DNA of 5,855 nt from an uncultured bacterium (GTDB lineage: Bacteria; Bacillota; Clostridia; Lachnospirales; Lachnospiraceae), in assembly GCA_947088515.1 (NCBI GenBank), contig CAMUHA010000202.1:1-5855 (forward strand). Reading direction: 5' to 3'. Under the pieces are notes generated by a model. The model saw nothing but the letters and a program-made list of their open reading frames with translations, did not search any database and was not told the origin of the DNA. The translations under genes were made by a program, and so were the position numbers. Below are positions 1 through 4,799 of the stretch, one piece after another (the first letter of the stretch is position 1; each line of letters opens with the position of its first letter).

Positions 1-2
1 AG

Positions 3-638
3 TATGACACCAGGATTATTGTAAATGTCTGCGGAAAGACGGTGGAAGATTATCTTGAGGTGACAGAGCGTCTTGGGGATACGGATGTGGACATGCTGGA
101 AATTAATGTGTCCTGTCCGAATGTAAAGGAGGGGGCAATTGCTTTTGGCCAGAAAGCGGACAGCCTTTATCATATTACTTCTCAGATTAAAGCAAAGGCA
201 AAACAGCCTGTAATTATGAAGCTTAGCCCAAACGTAACAGATATTGGGGAGATGGCAAAGGCGGCGGAGGCAGGGGGAGCGGACGCGGTTTCCCTGATTA
301 ATACCATCACCGGAATGAAGATAGATATCCACAAGCGGACATTTGCCCTTGCCAACAAAACAGGGGGACTTTCCGGTCCTGCCATTAAGCCGGTGGCGGT
401 GCGTATGGTATATCAGGCTTCCCATGCTGTAAAAATTCCTGTGATTGGCATGGGGGGGATTTGCTCGGCGGAGGACGCCGTTGAATTTTTACTTGCAGGA
501 GCAAGCGCAGTGGCAGTGGGCGCTATGAACTTTGCAAATCCATATGCCACTGTGGAAGTAGTGGAAGGGATAGAGGAATATATGCGGATGTATCAGATTG
601 AGGATATCAGGGAGCTGATAGGTAAGGTTAGGGAGTAG
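3..638 (+). CDS. pyrD: Dihydroorotate dehydrogenase B, catalytic subunit (5' partial)
   Basis: This subunit oxidises dihydroorotate to orotate on an FMN cofactor in de novo pyrimidine synthesis. Class 1B enzymes pair with the iron-sulfur/FAD subunit PyrK and use NAD; pyrK is not in the window. The frame is open from base 3, giving 211 visible residues of a family usually about 300 long, so roughly the first third is missing. Counting from the first visible residue, NVSCPN (35-40) carries the active-site Cys of class 1 enzymes (codon 114-116). KLSPN is at 73-77, the NT pair at 100-101, GGLSGPAIKP at 121-130 and the phosphate-binding GMGGI at 149-153. Cys rather than Ser as catalytic base, plus the NVKEG stretch, favour class 1B over 1A or class 2. 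The GTG at 42 is internal, not a start. No terminator-like hairpin follows the stop. Base composition is clearly richer in G+C than the following 1.3 kb. Confidence 0.96.
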   Translation, partial: YDTRIIVNVCGKTVEDYLEVTERLGDTDVDMLEINVSCPNVKEGAIAFGQKADSLYHITSQIKAKAKQPVIMKLSPNVTDIGEMAKAAEAGGADAVSLINTITGMKIDIHKRTFALANKTGGLSGPAIKPVAVRMVYQASHAVKIPVIGMGGICSAEDAVEFLLAGASAVAVGAMNFANPYATVEVVEGIEEYMRMYQIEDIRELIGKVRE

Positions 639-661
639 AATATAATGAAAGGGATTTTGTT

Positions 662-1039
662 ATGAATAAAATAGAAGTAATAGAGGAATTAAAAGTTATG
701 CAATCTATATTGGAGGACGACCCAGATTTTTTTATTGTTACTGGAGAAGCAGCAAGTATATTAATTGATAATAAAGAAATTGAAAATAAAACTATTGACT
801 TATTAATAAGCTCAGAATTTTATAATTATTTAAAAAAAGATGATGAAATTATTGAAACATATACTGCGGATAAGAGGTTATGTATTGTGTTCAGATATTT
901 TCATTATGTAAAGTATGGAGAAATTAGAGTGTTCGGTAAAGATAATTTTGATAAATTAGAGTCGATAGAAATAGATGGGTTTAGAGTATTAAGTGGCTTA
1001 GATTCTCCAGATAAATTTAAATTAATGAAAATTGATTGA
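662..1039 (+). CDS. Small hypothetical protein, nucleotidyltransferase-like, possibly C-terminally truncated
   Basis: A 125-residue acidic soluble protein that I do not firmly recognise. The start has a good ribosome binding site, AAAGGG at 648-653, 8 nt before ATG, and lies 23 nt after the pyrD stop. Residues about 23-50 (FFIVTGEAASILI ... NKTIDLLIS) recall the start of minimal nucleotidyltransferase-fold proteins, where a G-G-A-A helix is followed by a D-x-D strand. Here the second Gly is Glu and the first Asp is Thr, so catalysis is doubtful. The end (VLSGLDSPDKFKLMK) resembles the 'vls.edll..K' segment of the same families, which normally continues into a K-D..D-L motif. A frame +1 continuation after the stop reads PDKDKFFNLNIG, so a one-base deletion near 1036 may have cut the gene. 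Codon use is far more AT-rich than pyrD, suggesting acquired DNA. There are no membrane segments. Confidence 0.6.
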   Translation: MNKIEVIEELKVMQSILEDDPDFFIVTGEAASILIDNKEIENKTIDLLISSEFYNYLKKDDEIIETYTADKRLCIVFRYFHYVKYGEIRVFGKDNFDKLESIEIDGFRVLSGLDSPDKFKLMKID

Positions 1040-1085
1040 TACCAGATAAGGATAAATTTTTTAACCTAAACATAGGTTCTGTTTA

Positions 1086-1114
1086 TTGAGTATCAGCTTT
1101 CCATATGTTATAAT
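1086..1114 (+). promoter_or_regulatory. Promoter of the small toxin-like gene
   Basis: The -35 TTGAGT (1086-1091) and -10 TATAAT (1109-1114) are separated by exactly 17 bp. A TG at 1106-1107 makes this an extended -10 element. Transcription should begin near 1121, giving a leader of about 74 nt before the ATG at 1195. Confidence 0.75.
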
Positions 1115-1162
1115 GAACTCGTGTAATTGAAAAGAAAGTAGGATGCGATTTTCCGATGGATG

Positions 1163-1185
1163 CCCTCTAGTCTAACGAAAGAGGG
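1163..1185 (+). promoter_or_regulatory. Leader hairpin sequestering the toxin Shine-Dalgarno
   Basis: CCCTCT (1163-1168) pairs perfectly with AGAGGG (1180-1185), leaving an 11-nt loop; two G-U pairs could extend the stem. The right arm is the Shine-Dalgarno for the ATG at 1195, 9 nt downstream. A buried ribosome binding site is typical of type I toxin mRNAs, where it limits translation. The leader also repeats GATGCCCT (1159-1166 and 1187-1194) and GGATGC (1141-1146 and 1158-1163). Confidence 0.65.
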
Positions 1186-1194
1186 TGATGCCCT

Positions 1195-1275
1195 ATGAGT
1201 ATAATGGAAGTTCTTACATTATTACTTGTATTGTTTGCGGCTCTGTCTTACATAGACAATCATAAAAAGAAATAA
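1195..1275 (+). CDS. Small hydrophobic peptide, type I toxin-like (holin-like toxin type)
   Basis: A 26-codon reading frame encoding a peptide with a short polar start (MSIMEV), one hydrophobic segment (residues about 5-17, rich in Leu, Val and Ala) and a charged tail ending NHKKK. This build, a single membrane helix followed by a Lys-rich C-terminus, is that of Firmicutes membrane-acting type I toxins annotated as 'putative holin-like toxin' or resembling the TxpA and Fst groups. The call rests as much on the setting as on the peptide: its own extended -10 promoter, a hairpin over the Shine-Dalgarno, and a terminator shared with a convergent antisense RNA. The first ATG is chosen because AGAGGG sits 9 nt upstream; a second in-frame ATG lies three codons later. 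Expected to insert in the cytoplasmic membrane if overproduced. Toxicity is inferred. Confidence 0.7.
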   Translation: MSIMEVLTLLLVLFAALSYIDNHKKK

Positions 1276-1343
1276 GCATCCCGACCGCCCAAGTTTGGAT
1301 GCTTATTTCTTATAATCATTTTTACTCAATTCCGGTTACTTCT
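1262..1343 (-). ncRNA. Predicted antisense antitoxin RNA
   Basis: Transcription from the minus-strand promoter at 1350-1378 should start near 1343 and stop after the shared hairpin near 1262, giving an RNA of about 80 nt. It is fully complementary to the 3' end of the toxin mRNA, including the last codons and the terminator. Its GCATCC segment could also pair with the GGATGC repeats in the toxin leader, much as the direct repeats work in Fst-type systems. Both ends are estimates from promoter and terminator positions. No reading frame was identified in it. Confidence 0.6.
1267..1311. terminator. Bidirectional terminator shared by toxin mRNA and antisense RNA
   Basis: A perfect 15-bp inverted repeat (1267-1281 with 1297-1311) encloses a 15-nt loop. 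The left arm includes the last codons and stop of the peptide. On the minus strand the stem runs into TTTCTTTTTATG, a good U-tract; on the plus strand it is followed by a weaker T-rich run around 1303-1322. Convergent transcripts ending in one shared stem-loop are a hallmark of Fst/TxpA-type loci. Confidence 0.85.
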
Positions 1344-1349
1344 AAGTAG

Positions 1350-1378
1350 ACTATACATGAGAGCTGCTTGATTTTCAA
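1350..1378 (-). promoter_or_regulatory. Promoter of the antisense RNA
   Basis: Read on the minus strand, TTGAAA (plus positions 1373-1378) and TATAGT (1350-1355) are separated by 17 bp. Each hexamer matches the sigma-A consensus at five of six positions. It points toward the toxin gene, with a predicted start near 1343. Confidence 0.65.
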
Positions 1379-1657
1379 GTGGCTCTTTATTATTATTAAT
1401 CAGAAATAAAATAAAAGAAATTTAAATGTACATGGACTTGTGGGCATGAAAATCTTTCAATAAATATTTATTGAAAAGTGTATATATTTAACTTTTGCTT
1501 TTATTTTTAATTCTATTGCTGCGTTATATGTAAGGTTAATTCCTGACAGTTTCAAAGGTCTCCCATAGTATCTTGTATAAATTTATAAACAGTGTCTCTC
1601 ATCTCTTATCTGCTGCATTAAATTCTGCCATTTATAATTTATCAAACTATCTAAGAA
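1379..1657. other. AT-rich intergenic stretch without recognised genes
   Basis: I see no supported reading frame or RNA gene here. The only structures noted are the 22-bp palindrome at 1455-1476 and general A/T runs. It separates the toxin-antitoxin-like locus from the left inversion site. Confidence 0.6.
1455..1476. repeat. Perfect 22-bp palindrome
   Basis: TTTCAATAAAT is followed directly by its reverse complement with no loop. It could be a dimeric protein-binding site, or simply a by-product of high A+T. It lacks the core of the recombinase sites, and no promoter clearly overlaps it. Confidence 0.5.
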
Positions 1658-1695
1658 AAAAATTTCGTAGAATTAGTTATTCTGCGAAATTTTTA
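1656..1695. terminator. Hairpin terminator built around the left recombination site
   Basis: Arms 1658-1673 and 1679-1694 form a 16-bp stem with a 5-nt loop. As plus-strand RNA it has one U-G pair and is followed by five U. As minus-strand RNA there is one C-A mismatch and the stem runs into a seven-U tract followed by CUU. It therefore looks able to stop the transcript that starts at the inward-lying minus-strand promoter near 1748, giving a short RNA of about 90 nt. The sequences giving the long lower stem and U-tract lie outside the crossover, so inversion would separate the two arms. Confidence 0.65.
1662..1687 (-). repeat. Left inverted recombination site
   Basis: Its reverse complement contains TCGCAGAATAACTAATTCTA (from 1668-1687), identical to the right site, then one mismatch and a shared GAAAT. 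Internally it has the form of a tyrosine-recombinase core: arms TTTCGCAGAAT and ATTCTACGAAA (one mismatch to perfect symmetry) around an asymmetric 5-nt centre, AACTA. The centre sets the orientation: it matches the right site fully when inverted, with three mismatches in five if read directly. Confidence 0.8.
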
Positions 1696-1754
1696 ATGCA
1701 CGAATATGTGTCTTAACACAATATATTCTATATTACCCAATTCAATTACCATTG

Positions 1755-1783
1755 ATTATACTTTATATAACTTTTATTGTCAA
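1755..1783 (-). promoter_or_regulatory. Perfect consensus promoter pointing out of the invertible segment
   Basis: On the minus strand TTGACA (plus 1778-1783) and TATAAT (plus 1755-1760) are separated by exactly 17 bp, a full match to the sigma-A consensus. Predicted start is near 1748. As drawn, transcription runs left into the hairpin at 1656-1695. After inversion it would run through the right site into csrA. A small inverted repeat, TGTGT-CTTA-ACACA (1707-1720), lies in the leader. Confidence 0.85.
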
Positions 1784-1991
1784 ATTTTCTGTTCCAAAAA
1801 AATTAATTATTTAACACCAAAATCTGGTTCAAATGTAAAAATATACTTTAAAATAAGGTAAAGAGAGGTTTATTGGACATCAAATATGCGACAATTTTAT
1901 TAGGAAAGAAATTTTATTATAACAAGTATTAAAAAAGCATTAAAGATTTTTTATATGGTCAAAAATGTGGTCATGGAAAGGAGGCTTATTA

Positions 1992-3134
1992 ATGCCAAGA
2001 CATGGAAGTAACATACGCAGGCGCATAGACGGACGTTGGGAAGGAAGGTATAAATCTCTCCAAGCAGATAATTCCTATAAATATAAATCTGTTTATGGGA
2101 AAACCTGCAGAGAAGTAAAAGAAAAGCTCGAAAAAATCAGAGCGCAAAATAGTCAATTGATTTCAGAAACCTCCTTACCATCCAGATGTAATGAAAAAGT
2201 TTTAGAATGCTTTGGGGAAATATCTTTAAAGTGGCTGGAAAGCATCAAAGAAATTAGAAAATATTCTACTTATATAAAATATCGGGGCATATATGAAAAA
2301 CATATCAAAGATGCAATTGGCTGCGCCTGCATCTGCGAAATTACCAATGAGTTTATAAACGAAAATATATTTAGAAAGAACATGGAAATAAAGTATTCAA
2401 ATAATTTAAAACATAGCATAATTGCGGTTATCAATCAAATCTTAAGATATGCGTCCGAAAACTATAAATCCCCGGCGGTCCAGCTTGCAAATAAATCTGT
2501 TAGAGATAAAGGGAAAAAAATAGAAATTATTAATCGTACAGACCAGGCAGCGTTGGTTCGTTATTTATATAGAGAAACAGATACGTCAAAAGCAGGTATT
2601 CTTCTTTGCATTTTTACCGGATTGCGATTGGGAGAAGTATGCTCCTTAAAATGGGAGGATGTGGACTTTGAACAAAAGATTATTTATGTGCGTAGAACCG
2701 TACAGCGCATTGCTGTCAGCAAAAACCAAAATAGAACAGCGCTTGTGGTGACAGAGCCTAAAAGTATATTTTCTGTAAGAGAAATACCAATTTCAGAAGA
2801 AACTGCACAAATTTTAAAAAAAATAAGGCATGATGATGAGTATGTAATTGGAGGCAGAAGTCCTTTAGAGCCGCGGACCTATCAGAATCGTTTTAAAAGA
2901 TATTTAAAGGAGATTACTGCAAGAACCTATAATTTTCATGCGCTGCGCCACACTTTTGCCACAAATTGTATTGACAATGATATGGATGTAAAAAGCCTGA
3001 GCGAAATTTTAGGTCATGCAAACGTACAGATAACTTTAAACAGATACGTGCACCCGACAATGGATACAAAGCGAAGACAAATAGCTGTTCTTGATTCTGT
3101 TTATGGTCAGTTTTGTGGTAATGCAGAATTATAG
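1992..3134 (+). CDS. Tyrosine recombinase (integrase family), predicted DNA invertase
   Basis: A 380-residue tyrosine recombinase that cuts and rejoins DNA through a covalent phosphotyrosine intermediate. The ATG at 1992 is chosen because AAAGGAGG (1977-1984) sits 7 nt upstream; the ATG at 1965 would put that site inside the gene. The N-terminus (GRWEGRY, 14-20) resembles the arm-binding domain of Tn916-type integrases. A helical core-binding region follows at about 70-155. The catalytic domain has all expected residues: Arg212 (FTGLR), Lys257 (TEPKS), His316 and Arg319 (HALRH), His342 (LGHAN) and the nucleophile Tyr352 (NRYVHP). Length and domain order match integrative elements and phages rather than the short (about 200 aa) Fim/RecV-like invertases, yet the nearby core sites are inverted. 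It lies inside the segment it is predicted to flip, 82 nt before csrA, with no strong terminator between. I found no convincing promoter for it. Confidence 0.95.
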   Translation: MPRHGSNIRRRIDGRWEGRYKSLQADNSYKYKSVYGKTCREVKEKLEKIRAQNSQLISETSLPSRCNEKVLECFGEISLKWLESIKEIRKYSTYIKYRGIYEKHIKDAIGCACICEITNEFINENIFRKNMEIKYSNNLKHSIIAVINQILRYASENYKSPAVQLANKSVRDKGKKIEIINRTDQAALVRYLYRETDTSKAGILLCIFTGLRLGEVCSLKWEDVDFEQKIIYVRRTVQRIAVSKNQNRTALVVTEPKSIFSVREIPISEETAQILKKIRHDDEYVIGGRSPLEPRTYQNRFKRYLKEITARTYNFHALRHTFATNCIDNDMDVKSLSEILGHANVQITLNRYVHPTMDTKRRQIAVLDSVYGQFCGNAEL

Positions 3135-3163
3135 GACCTGTTTTCAGGCTCCATCAGTAATAG

Positions 3164-3189
3164 TCGCAGAATAACTAATTCTATGAAAT
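3164..3189 (+). repeat. Right inverted recombination site
   Basis: TCGCAGAATAACTAATTCTA (3164-3183), one mismatch, then GAAAT (3185-3189), matching the left site in inverted orientation at 25 of 26 positions. The arms AGTCGCAGAAT and ATTCTATGAAA are less symmetric than at the left site, so the hairpin is weaker. It is followed by AGATATTTTGAG instead of a T-run. It lies 30 nt after the recombinase stop and 27 nt before the csrA start, as expected for a switch between promoter and gene. Confidence 0.8.
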
Positions 3190-3216
3190 AGATATTTTGA
3201 GATTTGGAGGATGAAA

Positions 3217-3411
3217 ATGCTGAATCTAACATTAACAACCGGAGACGGTGTGAAAATTGGTGAGGATGTGCGGATTGTTTTTGAAAGCGCTCCATCCATG
3301 GGACGGATAAAAATCAGTATTGATGCGCCGAGAGACAAAAATATTGCAAGGATGCCTGTAGAAAAGAAACGGAAAGGGAATGTCGTAATAGTCAAGAACA
3401 GTGATATGTGA
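3217..3411 (+). CDS. csrA: CsrA-family RNA-binding translational regulator
   Basis: A 64-residue protein of the CsrA family, small dimers that bind GGA-containing RNA, usually at ribosome binding sites, and alter translation or mRNA stability. MLNLTL (1-6), the G-D-G-V-K-I-G-E-D-V turn and strand (9-18) and the segment IDAPRDKNIAR (35-45) align with E. coli CsrA. Arg45 corresponds to the key RNA-binding Arg44, while the Arg6/Arg7 pair of E. coli is replaced by Leu6/Thr7. The start at 3217 is preferred over the ATG at 3211 because GGAGG (3206-3210) lies 6 nt before it and abuts the other, and because family members begin ML-x-L-T. That ribosome binding site overlaps GAGGATG, a near match to the CsrA target ARGGAUG, so self-control is possible. 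It is the first gene of a three-gene operon and stands just beyond the inversion site. No fliW or flagellar gene is visible. Confidence 0.85.
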   Translation: MLNLTLTTGDGVKIGEDVRIVFESAPSMGRIKISIDAPRDKNIARMPVEKKRKGNVVIVKNSDM

Positions 3412-4796
3412 ATAAGGTCATGCGTAAATATATTAAAAACCAGATATTAAAAACTGTTAAAACTTTATTTGAGGCAAACAGGTTATTAAATAAATTAATT
3501 AAAAAAAACAGCAGAAATAAAATAAATACTTTGTTACAGGATATGCAGGCGGCAGCCATTGAAGCAGGTGAAATTATAGAGGACCATCTGGGGGAAGGGA
3601 CAGAAACTGTGCACTTTCTGGAGGAATTGTGTGAATTAATATGGGAGGTCAGCCAGTTTCCTGCAGACGGAAAAAGACAATGGTATAAGGAGATTAATGA
3701 GAAATTAAGTCTTATTGAGGAAAAGGTTAAGTCTATTCCTGAAAAAATGGAAGTTGTTTTTTTGCCTTATAAAGCAAGCATGTGGGACAGTCTGGAAAGC
3801 ATATGGCAGGCAGCTGACAAAGATAAAAGCTGTGAGGCCTTTGTAATTCCAATTCCCTATTATGATAAAAATCCGGATGGTAGTTTGAAAGAGGTACATT
3901 ATGAGGCAGAGGAATATCCAGCTTATGTGCATATTACTCATTATAATGATTACAATTTCAAACAGCGTCATCCGGACATGATATTTATCCATAATCCCTA
4001 TGATGAATGTAATTTTGTTACCAGTGTACATCCGTTTTTTTACAGTAGTAACTTACTAAAATTTACTGAAACATTAGTGTATATACCTTATTTTATATTA
4101 CATGAGATATTGCCTGAAGATAAAGCAGCTGTTGAGAATATGCAGCATTTTTGTACAGTGCCGGGGGTATTTAACGCAGATAAAGTGATTGTCCAGTCAG
4201 AGAGCATGCGCAAAGTTTATATCAATGTTTTAACGGATGCTGCAAGTGGATTAGGAAAAAACAGGGCATATTGGGAAAAGAAAATATGGGGATTAGGTTC
4301 GCCTAAAGTAGATAAAGTTGTAAATACCAAAAGAAAAAATTTACAGGCGCCAGAAGAATGGATGAAAATGATCCAAAAACCGGATGGACAATTGAAAAAG
4401 ATTATTTTATATAATACCGGAGTGGATGCTTTGATAAAACACAGCGACCAGATGCTTAATAAAATTAAAAATGTTCTTCAGATTTTCAGAGAGAGCCAAA
4501 ATGAAGTTGTATTGCTATGGCGTCCACACCCGTTAGTTAAGGCCACAATCAAATCTATGAGGCCTGTACTTTGGAAGGAATATAAATCAATTGAAGATAA
4601 GTACCGCAAAGAAGGCTGGGGAATTTATGATGACTCATCAGATATGAACAGAGCGCTGGCGATAAGCAATGCGTATTATGGAGACAACAGCTCGCTTGTG
4701 CGGTTGTTTTTAAATACAGGAAGACTGGTTATGATACAAAATGTGGAAATAGTAAATGACATACAGATGGAAGAACAAGATGTAACTGGTAATTAG
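3408..4796 (+). CDS. CDP-glycerol glycerophosphotransferase-like protein
   Basis: A 462-residue soluble protein resembling the CDP-glycerol glycerophosphotransferase (TagB/TagF-like) GT-B superfamily, whose members add glycerol phosphate or similar units from CDP-activated donors to surface polymers. Residues 1-110 are mostly helical and charged. A conserved-looking middle follows: PIPYYDKNPDGS (148-159), IFIHNPYDECN (192-202), SVHPFFYS (206-213) and VYIPYF (224-229). The C-terminal half carries RPHP (372-375) and YGDNSS (424-429), the counterparts of the R-x-H-P and D-x-S-S motifs of TagF-type enzymes. I recognise this layout as common in Lachnospiraceae, but its acceptor is unknown to me. 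GTG at 3408 overlaps the csrA stop by 4 nt (GTGA), suggesting translational coupling. An ATG at 3420 (MRKY) is an alternative start. No signal peptide or membrane segment is evident, so it should act in the cytoplasm or at the inner membrane face. Confidence 0.8.
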   Translation: MNKVMRKYIKNQILKTVKTLFEANRLLNKLIKKNSRNKINTLLQDMQAAAIEAGEIIEDHLGEGTETVHFLEELCELIWEVSQFPADGKRQWYKEINEKLSLIEEKVKSIPEKMEVVFLPYKASMWDSLESIWQAADKDKSCEAFVIPIPYYDKNPDGSLKEVHYEAEEYPAYVHITHYNDYNFKQRHPDMIFIHNPYDECNFVTSVHPFFYSSNLLKFTETLVYIPYFILHEILPEDKAAVENMQHFCTVPGVFNADKVIVQSESMRKVYINVLTDAASGLGKNRAYWEKKIWGLGSPKVDKVVNTKRKNLQAPEEWMKMIQKPDGQLKKIILYNTGVDALIKHSDQMLNKIKNVLQIFRESQNEVVLLWRPHPLVKATIKSMRPVLWKEYKSIEDKYRKEGWGIYDDSSDMNRALAISNAYYGDNSSLVRLFLNTGRLVMIQNVEIVNDIQMEEQDVTGN

Positions 4797-4799
4797 AAA

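Larger units (their letters stand above)
1662..3189. mobile_element. Predicted invertible DNA segment with its own tyrosine recombinase
   Basis: Two copies of a recombinase-type site in opposite orientation (1662-1687 and 3164-3189) bound about 1.5 kb. The segment holds an outward-facing consensus promoter near its left end and one gene, the tyrosine recombinase, reading toward the right end. Inverted sites for a tyrosine recombinase are known to give inversion rather than excision, as in the fim switch and the Clostridioides difficile RecV switches. Flipping would bring the promoter to csrA, starting about 113 nt before its ATG (72 nt to the left crossover plus 41 nt beyond the right one). 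In the orientation shown the promoter faces away and no clear csrA promoter is visible, so the operon is predicted OFF. That inversion happens is inferred from architecture. Confidence 0.75.

Noticed and set aside
1752..1780. Plus-strand promoter TTGATT-17-TATTGT for the recombinase
   Set aside because: Each hexamer matches consensus at only four of six positions and it is the opposite face of the perfect minus-strand promoter; likely a by-product in A+T-rich DNA.
1965..1991. Upstream ATG extending the recombinase by nine residues
   Set aside because: It lies ahead of AAAGGAGG (1977-1984), which is ideally spaced for the ATG at 1992, and MPRHG is a typical start for this integrase type.
3134..3152. 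Terminator after the recombinase gene
   Set aside because: GGA-CCTG-TTTT-CAGG-C-TCC is a short bulged stem with no T-run after it, so read-through into csrA is more likely.
1662..3189. The two repeats as attL/attR of an excisable element
   Set aside because: Excision needs direct repeats; the asymmetric centre of these sites matches only when one copy is inverted.
3211..3216. ATG at 3211 as the csrA start
   Set aside because: It directly abuts the Shine-Dalgarno with no spacing; the ATG at 3217 has 6 nt and gives the family's ML-x-L-T start.
3705..4031. Minus-strand reading frame opposite the transferase gene
   Set aside because: It is the mirror of a well-supported gene, has no ribosome binding site that I could see and no recognisable family features; the same applies to minus-strand frames at 182-385, 3107-3395, 4884-5201 and 5243-5428.
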